From: Acanthopagrus latus
Lineage: Eukaryota; Chordata; Actinopteri; Spariformes; Sparidae
Direction: 5' to 3'
Assembly (NCBI RefSeq): GCF_904848185.1
Contig: NC_051047.1
Location: 30,236,449 to 30,300,448 of the forward strand
DNA length: 64,000 nt
Every line of letters begins with the position of its first letter. Position 1 is the stretch's first letter. Both the position numbers and the translations under genes were made by a program. The notes beneath the pieces are model-generated. The model saw only the letters and a program-made list of their open reading frames with translations, made no database searches and had not been told where the DNA came from. Positions 1 to 11,927 of the stretch are shown in pieces.

Positions 1-327
1 AAATGTTTTAAAGATTAATCAACAATGTAGATAATTCTCAGCATGTTCACATGAGGACTGAACTAAATCCGACTCTTCAAAGTCCACTAACACTGAGATA
101 ATGTGGTTGGAAGTCGATCGACTCTTTCACATGTACGTGTCAGTCGGACCTGAGCTGACATCAGCGTTCTGCACATGAACCACAGTCCTCACACCAGGCG
201 CTGACCCGGGAGTCGTCCATGTCATTCATCCGGAGCTGGACGCTGAGAAGACAACTACTACTAACACAATAGATATTGTGTAATGTACAGCACCAAAAGT
301 CATCCATGTTCTCGCTGTTGGCAGCCC

Positions 328-341
328 GTTGCCTTGGTAAC
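328..341. promoter_or_regulatory. Perfect RFX X-box motif
   Basis: GTTGCCTTGGTAAC fits the RFX consensus GTNRCC-N(0-3)-RGYAAC on both half sites. X-boxes mark promoters of ciliary and some other genes. The surrounding 300-480 is comparatively CpG-rich. A short minus-strand open segment begins with ATG at 229, about 100 bases away on the other side, so a divergent upstream gene head is possible. Only the motif is seen; function is inferred. Confidence 0.4.
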
Positions 342-1180
342 TTGTTTAGTGTGGCGGCGTTGACGCTGACGGATGAAGGTCCGTTAGCAACGAGCTGAAG
401 AGGTTCATATCACCTCCTGCTGGAGTCGGACACACGCGGTAAATGGACTCTCCTGGTGATGGTGAACTGAGACCAGGTCCGGATTCTTCTTGTTTTTCTA
501 TACATCCCTCCTCAGCCAGCGTCCGCCTGGTGTGTAAACTACGTCTGCTCTGCGTTTAGATTACAGCCGAAACTATTGATTATCACAGTCGGTCCAGAAT
601 CCTGAACGTCCTCACGGTTCAGTTATTAACTGTAAGAACGTTGCGGTTGTCTTTATGTCTTCATCGTGTGTCAGTGGACAGGTGGACAGGTGGACAGGTG
701 GTCAGTCTGCAGACGTCTTTTCGTGCTTGAAGATGGAGAACATGAGCTGTTGTGTGCCTGACAGCCTCACACTGTCAGCAGCTGATGGACATACATGTAA
801 ATGTCTCTGACTTCAGTTTGCTCTTTTCATCATTGTGGCTTCAGATACGTGGAGTAATCAGATTACAGCAGAGCCCCGTCCTGGTCTCTGGTCTCTCTGC
901 GTCCCCTCAGACTGTTGGACAGGATTACAGTTAATCAGTTAGATTGAGACTCATCCTCTGAGCTTTAGCTGCCTCCTGCTGAGAGCCGACCGATAAAACT
1001 CTACAAGGAGGAGGATTAACAGACAGACACACATACTCCACCTAAACACCACCCCCATCATCCACCCTCTGCTCGCTGACAGCAGATAGACAGACCTGAC
1101 AGATTAGAGACTGAACAGTTCCATAGTGTGATCAAGGATGGAGACATCTGAGGTTTCAAATCAGGTCTCAGCTGCTTCAG

Positions 1181-1845
1181 GTGTTCAGCAGAACGCTGCA
1201 GATCTGTTTTACTGTGAAGCTCCAGAACCGTTCTGTGGACTACCACACTTCACCTGACAGGAAGAGGAGAGGAGGACTTTATATCCTCAGGAGGAGGAGA
1301 GGAGGACTTTATATCATCAGGAGGAGGAGAGGAGGACTTTATATCCTCAGGAGGAGGAGAGGAGGACTTTATATCATCAGGAGGAGGAGAGGAGGACTTT
1401 ATATCATCAGGAGGAGAGGAGGACTTTATATCATCAAGAGGAGGAGAGGAGGACTTTATATCCTCAGGAGGAGGAGAGGAGGACTTTATATCATCAGGAG
1501 GAGAGGAGGACTTTATATCATCAGGAGGAGGAGAGGAGGACTTTATATCCTCAGGAGGAGGAGAGGAGGACTTTATATCCTCAGGAGGAGGAGAGGAGGA
1601 CTTTATATCATCAGGAGGAGGAGAGGAGGACTTTATATCATCAGGAGGAGAGGAGGACTTTATATCATCAAGAGGAGGAGAGGAGGACTTTATATCCTCA
1701 GGAGGAGGAGAGGAGGACTTTATATCATCAGGAGGAGAGGAGGACTTTATATCATCAGGAGGAGGAGAGGAGGACTTTATATCATCAGGAGGAGGAGAGG
1801 AGGACTGAGTTTTAAGTTGAGGGTGAACTGTTCCTTTAATACTGA
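1181..1845 (+). mobile_element. MITE-like interspersed repeat split by a minisatellite
   Basis: The left part (about 1185-1260: 'gaagctccagaa..ttctgtgga' and 'acttcacctga') and the right part ('gggtgaactgttccttta', about 1822-1841) match the two ends of a common teleost repeat. A second partial copy is at 63222-63320 ('gaagctccagaaatgttttg', 'cttcacctgactttcaatca', 'gagtgaactttcctttt'). In this copy the middle has become a minisatellite (1261-1806). Confidence 0.5.
1261..1806. repeat. Minisatellite, 27/30-bp unit
   Basis: About 19 units of a GA-rich motif (gaggaggagaggaggact plus ttatat and a short cctcag/catcag end). A 3-bp GAG loss makes the 27-bp variant. A higher-order block order is repeated (30-30-27-30-30-27), suggesting segmental duplication within the array. 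It is open in both directions, but the predicted peptides are simple repeats and not genes. Confidence 0.9.
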
Positions 1846-2201
1846 ATGTGCAGGTAAAACTCAGATGTTCAGTGAAGCTTTTAGTCATCTGCTGCCTTCA
1901 GATAGCTGAGGATGAAGTTTCACACTGAAACTAAACTCTGTCCTGAACTCTGATGCTCACCTGTCTGATGCTCACCTGTGTGAGGTTGCATCCAGACGGG
2001 CTGTGTGTGACGTCATGTTGTGAACCTGAACCTCTGTGGATCAGCTGATCTGCTGTCTGCTGATTCACATCAACTGATCACAAATATAATAAACAACCAG
2101 GATATTGATTCTGATGCCCCAGACAAACACACACCATGTGAGGATCCACCAGAACCTCATCAGCTGGGACGTGTTGCTGTGTTGTAGCTGACTTAATGTG
2201 A

Positions 2202-2204
<3 letters not shown>

Positions 2205-2251
<47 letters not shown>

Positions 2252-2252
2252 A

Positions 2253-2303
<51 letters not shown>

Positions 2304-2327
2304 CCACACACACACACACACACACAC
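2205..2327. repeat. (CA)n microsatellite
   Basis: About 120 bases of CA dinucleotides with a few CCC interruptions. Confidence 0.95.
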
Positions 2328-3699
2328 TGCTCCAGCAGGTGAACTGCATCACCTGCTCTGCTTCACCTGTTCCCCCTTTGATTTGTAAGTTGATGGTCAG
2401 TAAGATGGAGGGCAGCAGTGAGTAAAGTCATGCTAGCATGAAGCATCGGAGGCGCCTCAGTGTCAGGGTGATGACATAATCTCCAGTCCTGTGGCTCAGT
2501 TAGTTCATCAATACATTGTAGTTATCAGTTATTAATCAGTTGGCAACTATTTTGATAATTAGTTGGTAGTTTAGAGTCTAATTGGTGAGGATGGACTTTA
2601 CAGCCTGTACAGGATTAAAACCTGACTGGGTCTTTTCATTGGGTCTCATGCAGAGTTCAGTTCAGTGGTTCTGAACTGTGTCTGTCCACCTCCTGCCTGA
2701 CAGACCAGACTCAGGGCCACAGTGAGTCTTCTGAAAACATCCTCTTCTTCTCTCTGTCGTTTCATCTTCACTTCCTCTTTTCTCTGCTGGACATCTTCAG
2801 CTGTGTGAGTGACAGGAACAAATCAGTCAAGACGACCTGAAGGACAAAAGCCTGAGGACACGTCTCTCTAATGTCCATCAGCAGGACTGGTAGCTGCTGG
2901 CTCAGCGCATTTGTCTTCACGCTTCACTTCCTCTTTATTCTCAAGTTTAGTCTCTAACCGTTGTTCTTTGGTTCCTCTTTTCTGAACTTTCCTCCTCTTT
3001 CTCAGAAAAAATAGTGGTTGGCTTGAGTTTGTCAGTAAACTGCAGCGAGGTCAGAAACAGCCCATTTCCTCCTGTAACCAACATAACTGTCCAGGAGACG
3101 CTGACTGAAACTTTCTTTTACTCCTTCATCTGAATGTTGTTTTTATTACATTGTGTGTTTATCTGCAGACGTTTGACGTGAAGATAACGGAGCCGTCCGA
3201 GTTCATGACATATTGTGCTGCAAGTGTTATTGATGAGAACAGAAGTGATTGCAGATATTTTCAGTTTGTGGACCGTTGGTTTGACCACACAGGAAGAAGA
3301 GCAGGAAGTCTGTTTTGAAGTGAAGCATTGTGGGAAAACAAAAGATAATAACCAACATGAAGTCAGAAGTCGGCAGCTGTGGCGACGTGGAGCGAAGCTG
3401 CTGGTACATGGAGGAAGCCTCCTCCTCCATCAATCAATCCATAGAATTTAAACTTCTGTGATTGGACAGTTTATACCAAAATTCATTGTGGGAGTCATAG
3501 TTGACCTCTCACATTACATTGTACTTTAATCGTTGACTTTAATCAGAGAAGCAGATGTTCTTTCACCCAGTTGATCTTCTGATGGTCCAACAGGACAGTT
3601 TGGTGTCTGTCCCACCTGTTAAAAGCATGTTTTAATTGGAGTTTTCAATAATAATAAAAATAATAATGATAATTATTATTATTGTTATTGTTATTATTA

Positions 3700-4918
3700 T
3701 TATTAAAGCTTCAAGCAGCGATGAATGAGCCCTTGCAGTCCACGCACGTCGGGGCTTCTTCATGCAACACCTTCCGCTGAGGAAGTTTTTTCCCGTTATA
3801 ATTTGGTGGCTTGCTCCTCCTGCTGGTATTAAACAATGTATGCTGAAATCAGAAGAACATAAAAAACAAATAGTGAGAGGAGTACATTGTGTGACTCTAC
3901 TGATACAAACAGAGGTTTGTATCCATTAGCAAGGTTGAATGGTCAAGAATTTGCAGAAAAGGTGGAATTTTTCAAAATCTGAAAAGGCAGAAAGGCTGAA
4001 AAGTAATAGGCTGAATGGGCTAACGAAGTTGAACATTTTGATAGCTGAAGAGTTTCTCCAGCTGAACATAAAGCTGAATGTATGAAGAAGCTGAAAAGGC
4101 AGAAAGATGAATATTTGAAAAAGCTGAAAAGCTGCCAATAAGATTTCCTACATTTCTATGTATATATTATCTATGAGAAGTAAAAGATGTGGGATCTAAA
4201 TCAAACTGAAGAGAATTTTTTCTCCAGTTTTTCCAGCTGTTCTACACTCTAGCGATGATGTCACACACTCTAGCTCACGCAGTACACACCCTTTATAAAA
4301 TGAGAAGAAGAGCTAAAAATCCTTAAAACTAAAACTGTGATGATTTCAGAACTGTAAAAGATTAAAAAAAGCTGAATACATGCCCGATAGTTCAAGGTCT
4401 TCTGACTCTTCAAAAGGTTTGAAATGGTATCTGTAGCCTAAAGTATGAGAGACAAGAAGGTTGAAAGTTGATGAGTTTTGAAGATTTTCCTACATACCTC
4501 CATTGACACTAATAAGACTGCGACCAGAGCGCCACCTGTTGGTAGAATGGTAACACTTTCATCAGCCGTCCTCCGGAGGGCATTGGCAATGATTATACCA
4601 AGTTTCGTGTCAATCCGCCCAACCGATGTGGAGATATGTGCGCCACCTTGTGGTCATCAGGCAAATTGTTGCACAGAGCCACAGGAGCTCATGGGGAAGT
4701 GGTCACCTGGGTTTCATGTCATTCAAGGCCTATATCATGAGATTCAGCACAATTCAGTGAACACGTGGATGTAAGGTTTTTGAATATGTGATGAAGTATA
4801 TGTGAGTTATAAACCAAAACGCACTGATTACAGCGCCACCTCGTGGTGGTAATTCTAGTAATCATTTGAAAAACAACAGTAATCTCGCAGGTCGAGACCT
4901 GCTCGGGCCCTAATAATC
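3700..4918 (-). mobile_element. Interspersed repeat of the 'gggcccgagc' family, minus orientation
   Basis: The right end reads 'gacctgctcgggccctaata', the reverse complement of the left end of the copy at 61046-62720. Long internal stretches also match in reverse complement: 4195-4300 ('ttttttctccag', 'ctctagc', 'catcatcg'-like blocks), 4430-4490 ('aaggttgaaagttgatgagt') and the repeated 'gccaccttgtgg' block near 4630-4660. No transposase ORF is visible, so it looks non-autonomous; class not determined. It is preceded by an AT-rich (ATT)n stretch at 3645-3705. Confidence 0.65.
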
Positions 4919-5545
4919 ACTCCTCAAAACTGTGGTGCACATACTTTGAAAATCATCGTTACCAACAATTATTATCATGTCAGTGTGCAGAGGAGTGGAA
5001 AAGCCAGAGCTGAAAATTCAAAATGCTTCGTAAAGATGTAAGACAACACCGTCACAGGTAAGTGGGTCACTGGGTCGGTTCTGATGCTCTCCACAGTGAT
5101 TACATTGAGTGAAATGGCCTCAGTTCTGCTCGTCAGCCTCACAATGGTTCACAGGACACTGCTGTACTTTTACTGTCTAAGAGATTATCTAGTAATAAGA
5201 ATATAGCAAGTGCACATTTATGTTTCCATATTCTCTCTTAAACTTTGTGTCGTCACTTGTTTCCTACTTTACTGATGAATGTGTTATTGGAGAACATTAC
5301 ATGTGAGCGTCAGTTATACACTGAAGTAGTTGATTACTCTGGTTTGTTTGTCATTAGAGGAGATCATCTGAAGTGAAGTGTGATGTTGTGTTTGTGTGGG
5401 AGGAACCACAGCTTCTGTCTTCAGCTTCAACTTCCATTATAAACTTGTGAAAGAACCAGACAGATCTTCAGATAAGGACTCAGTTTGTCTGAGACCAAAT
5501 TCTGATCAGCAGACGAGTCCAGACTTGTTCTTCATTTATCCACCT

Positions 5546-5583
<38 letters not shown>

Positions 5584-5586
<3 letters not shown>

Positions 5587-5762
5587 GGCGGCTGTAGCTC
5601 AGCGGGTCATCTAGTAATCAGAAGGTTGTTGGTTAGAATCCCAGCTCCTCCAAGCTGCATACCAAAGTGTCCTTGAGCAAGATACTGAACCCCTGAACAC
5701 ACACACAAATTGCTTCTATGTCAGTGACAGAAATAATTAAAGTGGCAACCAGCAGCATTTAA
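5584..5762 (+). mobile_element. tRNA-derived SINE
   Basis: The head carries Pol III promoter-like boxes: A-box-like TAGCTCAGCGGG (5595-5606) and B-box-like GGTTAGAATCC (5631-5641). It continues with the body 'ccttgagcaagatactgaac', widespread in teleost SINE copies. It does not fold into a plausible intact tRNA. A CA tract abuts its 5' side. Confidence 0.65.
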
Positions 5763-5862
5763 TTGTGCTGACAAAAATAGCAAAGATCAGAAGAAACCTG
5801 TTGATGACTGCTGATCACCGAATCAATGATCATCCTCACATCTTCTTCTTCTTCTTCATCAG

Positions 5863-8800
5863 GATGTGGAGGCAGTACTGCCGGTGCGTCAGCAGTCCCG
5901 GGCCTGGTGCTGGTGCATGTGCCTGGGTCTGGCCCTCATGTTGTCTGGAGTGGTGGTTGGAGGAGCCTACCTGTACCGCTACTACATCCTGGAGGTGAGC
6001 AGACAGCCCCAGCAGGGCTGGGAGGACGGAGAGGTAACGTGTCCGATGCTGATTAAATATTAAAGGAAACCGTGAAGGCGTTTAAAGAACTGAGGGCTTC
6101 ACGTAGGCGACCCAGGAGGAGTTAGACACCTCAGTACAGGGGACGCAGGAAGTCGTGTGCAGAACAGATACAGTGAAATAAAACATGAGCTAAACCTCCA
6201 TTCGCCCTCTGACATTCAAATACATTCTACTTGTGTTCTCTCAACAAACCGTAAAGACCACAAGAACACTTTAATAAAGTCAAGACAGCTTCAGCTGGTT
6301 GAACTCCACCTCTCACAGTGTCGGCTGAAACAGAGCCGTGAACATCTGACATATAAATCACAGTTTCAGGACAAAATGAGAGCGGACATGTTGGAGCAGG
6401 TAGACTGCTGAGAGCTGCACTCATGTTCCTACCTGTACAGGTAACCCAGGAGAGCTGGCTGCTCACAGTTGTTCAGACAGAATGAGACATTCAGTGACAT
6501 CATGTTTATACTGACTAGAGACCAAGAAGTGAAAATAGATACATGAAGGATAGCTGCTGTTGTTAAAGTGTTCATCATGACAGGAAGGCTTTTATTGTGG
6601 AGGATCTCAGACGAAAACACCGCCAGCTGACAGTTTGTGTTTGTGACCCAGTAACTGGCTGTCTGTACTGTACAGGTGGAACCTGAGGTGTAAGAGTCCA
6701 GAGCCTCAGCTGCAGTGAAATAAAGTAAAGCTTTAGTTGGACCTGAGAGACGCTGACTGTCCAGCTGACGGTCCAGCGACACGTCTGAGCTCATGGTTTC
6801 ACTCCCTCAGCTCATTCTACTGTTTTCCTCTCAGATTTTATAGAATTGTATTCTGAAATGTTTTCCTGTGTAAAGCAGGTGGTGTATTGTTGTTGTTGTT
6901 GTTGTTGTTGTTATATTATTATTGTTGTTGTTGTTGTTGTTATTACACATTGGAATGCGTACTTTTCTACTCGAATGATACAGACTCTAACTAGTTTTAT
7001 CTGCTGGTTCTCTCCTGGTTCCATCCTGGTTCTGTGGTGGTTCCCTGAAGGAGGGCCATGTGTTTGTGTGCGGGGTTAACTACCGCGAGGAGGACTTCAT
7101 GATCCGGGAGGAAGAGGAGGTACGAGGAAGAACAACAACACTGACACTTGATTCACACTCAGCAGATATCAGAGATTACATCATCAGTAATCAATAACAC
7201 TGAGACACTGATTGATTCAGACTCACCACTTTTCTCATCTGTGTGTTTTTATCAAGTTATGCTCCTCACACATTGTTTTATTGGCCATTTTCAAACATTT
7301 TTTTTCTTCCACATCACATCCTCTTAGCACAGCTCACAACAATAACTACGACCAAACACAACGAGTTGATTCATTAATACGTTGGATTGTTCCACAGATA
7401 AACATCACTTTGGTCTCTTATTAAATTCTTAATCCGTGTTGAGTTAAGACATGTAGCTGCTGAGTGTAGCCGACTGAGTGTAGTTGACTGAGTGTAGCTG
7501 ACTGAGTGTAGTTGACTGAGTGTAGCCGACTGAGTGTAGTTGACTGAGTGTAGCCGACTGAGTGTAGTTGACTGAGTGTAGTTGACTGAGTGTAGTTGAC
7601 TGAGTGTAGCTGACTGAGTGTAGCCGACTGAGTGTAGCCGACTGAGTGTAGTTGACTGAGTGTTGCCGACTGAGTGTAGCCGACTGAGTGTAGCCGACTG
7701 AGTGTAGCCGACTGAGTGTAGCCGACTGAGTGTAGCCGACTGAGTGTAGTTGACTGAGTGCAGCCGACTGAGTGCAGTTGACTGAGTGTTGCCGACTGAG
7801 TGTTGCCGACTGAGTGTAGTTGACTGAGTGTAGTTGACTGAGTGTAGCCGACTGAGTGTAGCCGACTGAGTGTAGCCGACTGAGTGTAGCCGACTGAGTG
7901 TAGCCGACTGAGTGTAGCCGACTGAGTGTAGCCGACTGAGTGTAGCCGACTGAGTGTAGCCGACTGAGTGTAGTTGACTGAGTGTAGTTGACTGAGTGTA
8001 GTTGACTGAGTGTAGCCGACTGAGTGTAGCCGACTGAGTGTAGTTGACTGAGTGTAGCCGACTGAGTGTAGTTGACTGAGTGTAGCCGACTGAGTGTAGC
8101 CGACTGAGTGTAGCCGACTGAGTGCAGTTGACTGAGTGTTGCCGACTGAGTGTAGTTGACTGAGTGTAGCCGACTGAGTGTAGCCGACTGAGTGTAGTTG
8201 ACTGAGTGTAGCCGACTGAGTGTAGTTGACTGAGTGTAGCCGACTGAGTGTAGCCGACTGAGTGTAGTTGACTGAGTGTAGCCGACTGAGTGCAGTTGAC
8301 TGAGTGTTGCCGACTGAGTGTAGTTGACTGAGTGTAGCCGACTGAGTGTAGTTGACTGAGTGTAGTTGACTGAGTGTAGCCGACTGAGTGTAGTTGACTG
8401 AGTGTAGTTGACTGAGTGTAGCCGACTGAGTGTAGTTGACTGAGTGTAGTTGACTGAGTGTAGCCGACTGAGTGTAGTTGACTGAGTGTAGCTGACTGAG
8501 TGTAGCTGTTAACTGGCTGAACTGGTCTGCAGGTGGAGGTGGAGCTGCCCAACCAGTTCCCCCTGCGTCAGCTGGAGGAGAGGATCCGGGTGCTGGAGGA
8601 CGAGCAAGTCGAGCTCATCAATGTCCCCGTGCCCGAGTTCGATGACGGAGACCCCGCCGACATCGTCCACGACTTCCAGAGGGTGAGACCAAGCTCCGCC
8701 CCAGACTGACATCACAGATGCTCAGCTGTTTCCTGTCTGAATCAATAATGAGCTGAGGGATCAATAGATTTATTGTGATATAGATACAGCGTCTTGATAA

Positions 8801-11267
8801 GAGGAGATCAGAAGGTCTGTGTGGAACATTATCTTATTATATGATGACAGCTGTCAATGAAACTCATCACTTCCTGTGGATTCTCCACATTAAAAGCATA
8901 CCAGTAACAGGCAGAATTAAAGACTTTTAATGTGAAATCAACTGCAGATCTTCCTGGGAGGCTAAAAAGCAGAAATGTGAAGGAACTGTTGAGTATGTGA
9001 GTATGACTGTGATGTGCTGGTGGAAACAATGTGTTTGAATACAACAGGATAAAGACCCTGCTCTCAGTAAATGAACGAGGAATTAAAGATACTTATATTT
9101 CTCAGAAAGTTAAAGTCCTTTGTGTTTTTGTGGTGTCTCAGAAGCTGACAGCCTACCTGGACCTGAGTCTGAACAAGTGCTATGTCATCCCGCTCAACAC
9201 CTCCATCGTCATGCCTCCCAGAGACTTCCTGGAGCTGCTCGTCAACGTCAAGGTAACACACTTCTCAGATTATGATTCTGTCCTGACAAACTTCACATGA
9301 AGTTAATCCAGTCTTTATGATCACCCTACAGATACATTGGCTTTGGTTCACTGTTGCTTTGAGACTTCATCATATTGCACACTGAGCCAGAGTCTGAATG
9401 ATTCACTATTAATGATTCATAATCTTATTATCTGATGCCTGATGTGTTCCTGTGTTCCTCTCTCTCTCCAGGCTGGTACATACCTGCCTCAGTCGTACCT
9501 GATCCACGAGGAGATGATTGTGACTGAGCGTCTGGAGCACGTCGACCAGCTGGGATACTTCATCTACAACCTGTGCCGCGGCAAAGACACCTACAAGTTG
9601 CAGCGCAGAGACAGAATCCTGGGTACGTTATTTAACTAATATGACGTCCATGTGAGCTGGATTCAGACTGAGGGGGACTGCGAATGCAAAACCCTGTGAT
9701 GTCACTTCCTGCTCTGTATGAACAAACACGTCCATCTCTGAGACAAACAGACTCCATGTTTCTACTCACAGACAGAAAGAAGTTCATGTAGAACATCTGC
9801 TGAATGAACAAGAAGGTCCAAATAATGCAGAATGAGTCAGAGACAGAGTTTCACAGAGTTTATAAAGTGTCTCCAACTCAACAACTCACTAAACTGACAC
9901 ATTTGTTAAGGGAGTCTGGGGACTTTCTCCACGGGGACAAAGAAGTCGCCTATATTGTTCCTGTTTAGTGTCTTTGTAACATGTGACATGTTTAGATCAA
10001 TAACATGTTTCTTCTTTCATAAATGGAGTGTAAATGGTGAAATCAGTGTAAACAGTGTGTTCAAACAGCTGATCAATGTTGGCAGGTAAGACTTTAGCAC
10101 TTTAGACACAGAAGCAGACAGGCTGGTACAGACATGCTGCCACAAACTGACACTTTTTACAAGGAGACAAACAACTTCAGCTTCTGGTTTAATGCTGAAT
10201 TTACAACAAGGACACAATGTGTCAGAATCTGTCAGAGACACAGTTTCACTACGTTATAAAGTTTGATTTAACTCAACACATCGTAGAATCACCACATTTG
10301 TTAATGGAGTCTGGTGATGTGGCGTTACTGGTTCACTGGTGGATCAGATCAAACAGATCTCAGATGTGTCCTCAGTGTGTCTTGGGGTCACTCTCACCTG
10401 TACTAATCTGTCCACCTGTTCCTGGAATGTTTCCTCTCTGAAGTCAGCTTGTTAACCCTCTCTGCTGTCCCTCTGATGTCTCTCTGCTGTCCCTCTGATG
10501 TCTCTCTGCTGTCTCTCTGATGTCTCTGATGTCTCTCTGCTGTCTCTCTGATGTCTCTCTGCTGTCCCTCTGATGTCTCTGCTGTCCCTCTGATGTCTCT
10601 CTGCTGTCCCTCTGATGTCTCTGCTGTCCCTCTGATGTCTCTGATGTCTCTGATGTCTCTCTGCTGTCCCTCTGATGTCTCTCTGCTGTCCCTCTGATGT
10701 CTCTGATGTCTCTGATGTCTCTCTGCTGTCCCTCTGATGTCTCTCTGCTGTCCCTCTGATGTCTCTGCTGTCCCTCTGATGTCTCTGCTGTCTCTCTGAT
10801 GTCTCTGATGTCTCTGCTGTCCCTCTGATGTCTCTGCTGTCTCTCTGATGTCTCTGCTGTCTCTCTGCTGTCTCTCTGATGTCTCTGCTGTCTCTCTGAT
10901 GTCTCTCTGCTGTCTCTCTGATGTCTCTGATGTCTCTGATGTCTCTCTGCTGTCCCTCTGATGTCTCTCTGCTGTCCCTCTGATGTCTCTGCTGTCCCTC
11001 TGATGTCTCTGCTGTCTCTCTGATGTCTCTGATGTCTCTGCTGTCCCTCTGATGTCTCTCTGCTGTCTCTCTGATGTCTCTGCTGTCTCTCTGATGTCTC
11101 TGATGTCTCTCTGCTGTCTCTCTGCTGTCCCTCTGATGTCTCTCTGATGTCTCTGCTGTCCCTCCTGTCGTCCTGCAGGTATGCAGAAGCGTGAAGCTCT
11201 GAACTGCCACAAGATCCGTCACTTTGGGAGCAGGGTCGTGGTGGAGACACTGATCTGTGAGCCGTAA
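5863..11267 (+). CDS. itm2b: Integral membrane protein 2B (BRI2), partial: exon 1 lies outside the window
   Basis: Coding exons are 5863-5994, 7051-7119, 8533-8682, 9142-9252, 9472-9622 and 11179-11267, all GT-AG and frame-continuous (233 codons plus stop). ITM2B is a type II membrane protein whose BRICHOS ectodomain chaperones its own C-terminal peptide; furin releases that peptide. The first visible exon carries the RAWCWCMC motif and a transmembrane helix ending GGAYLYRYY. Exons 8533-9622 form the BRICHOS domain, with INVPVPEF, DPADIVHDF, KCYVIPLNTSIVMPP and GTYLPQSYLIHEEM. The last exon has the furin-type site QKR before EALNCHKIRHF, then a 24-residue peptide ending ETLICEP (23 in human). 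The motifs match ITM2B better than ITM2A or ITM2C. I found no N-terminal exon (human begins MVKVTF), so intron 1 must extend past the left edge. Teleosts have itm2ba and itm2bb; which one this is cannot be told. Confidence 0.93.
7459..8509. repeat. 1.05-kb minisatellite, 14-bp unit, in itm2b
   Basis: About 75 copies of a 14-bp unit (tgactgagtgtagt and tgactgagtgtagc variants) fill the intron between exons 7051-7119 and 8533-8682 and stop about 23 bases before the acceptor. The variants (tt/cc/ct before GAC, TAG/TTG/CAG at the end) are interspersed. The 392-aa antisense reading frame is a by-product. Confidence 0.95.
10459..11170. repeat. Pyrimidine-rich minisatellite before the last itm2b exon
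   Basis: Irregular 9- and 11-bp units (ctctgatgt, ctctgctgt, ccctctgatgt) run almost to the acceptor of exon 11179. The plus strand is pyrimidine-rich and repeatedly contains CTGAT, which fits the branch-point consensus YTNAY. Antisense frames are open but are peptide repeats. Confidence 0.9.
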
Positions 11268-11927
11268 GAGTCGTCGTCCTCACGGCTGCTCTTAAGGTCA
11301 CTGGCGTACAGTGAGACGTGTGTTGTTAACCCTCACCTGTCTGTTTCCTGTCCTTTACTTCAGGTAGTTTGAGTGAGTGACACGAGTGAAATGTGAAGCT
11401 GTTCGCTGAATATTCGTGATTGTAAAACAAAGAAAGTCTGTGTATTTTTCCACTTTTCTGTTCGGGGTTTTCTTGGAGTCTTTTCATAAATAATTAGCTT
11501 AAAGTAAATTATTTTAATCAAAGTAATAACTGCAACTATAGCCTGAGCATTTATTTTCTTAGACAAGGGAAAATGTAGTTTGCCTTTCTCTCAGATTTCA
11601 GGAGAAAGAAGACTTTTGTACCACTTTAAACTCATCAGTCCAGGGAGACTTGTTGTTTTTGTATTGTGTCTGCTGTAGCTTAATAACACTGCGCCTGGTG
11701 TTTCTCAACTGAACACGATCTTAAGATACGAGTGTGGACGCAGCTGCTCTCCATTAGCTTTAAAACAAGTTGGAAACAAAAGAGGAAGCGAGCCGAGCTT
11801 ACAGGGCCGCACTCTGATCTTAACGTCTTTTCCTCGAGGGTCTTTGAATGTGTCATTTTTTGGATAAATCTTCTTCTTGTACTAATTTGTGTATATAATC
11901 TCTTTGAAGATATGACCAGACCAACAC

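Larger units (their letters stand above)
1..5862. other. Non-coding stretch before the first visible itm2b exon (intron 1 or upstream DNA)
   Basis: No coding exon could be supported. It holds an X-box at 328-341, a MITE with a 30-bp minisatellite (1181-1845), a long CA array (2205-2327), a minus-oriented interspersed repeat (3700-4918), a CA tract (5549-5582) and a tRNA-derived SINE (5584-5762). Positions 2340-3690 show nothing I can name. The itm2b first exon is absent, so part or all of this is probably intron 1. Confidence 0.5.

Noticed and set aside
5584..5660. tRNA gene
   Set aside because: A- and B-box-like motifs are present, but the cloverleaf cannot be formed well and the body continues as a SINE; the same holds for 12484, 38731 and 45458.
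5995..6033. Longer itm2b exon ending at a second donor (GTAACG, 6034)
   Set aside because: Ending at 5994 aligns with ITM2B residue for residue across the junction (ILEEGHVFVCG versus ALQPDDVYYCG); the longer form would insert 13 residues.
7459..8509. CRISPR-like regular repeats
   Set aside because: Units are contiguous with no unique spacers, in a vertebrate intron; these are minisatellites.
7374..8552. 392-aa minus-strand open frame
   Set aside because: It is the 14-bp minisatellite read in a stop-free frame and overlaps an itm2b intron; repetitive peptide, no domain.
5863..11267. itm2c or itm2a
   Set aside because: RAWCWCMC, AYLDL.L.KCYVIPLNTSIVMPP and the QKREA furin site are ITM2B-type; ITM2C has a different transmembrane and linker.
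10403..11301. Three overlapping minus-strand frames of 256-285 aa
   Set aside because: All three frames of the pyrimidine-rich minisatellite are open; no gene can use all three, and they oppose the last itm2b exon.
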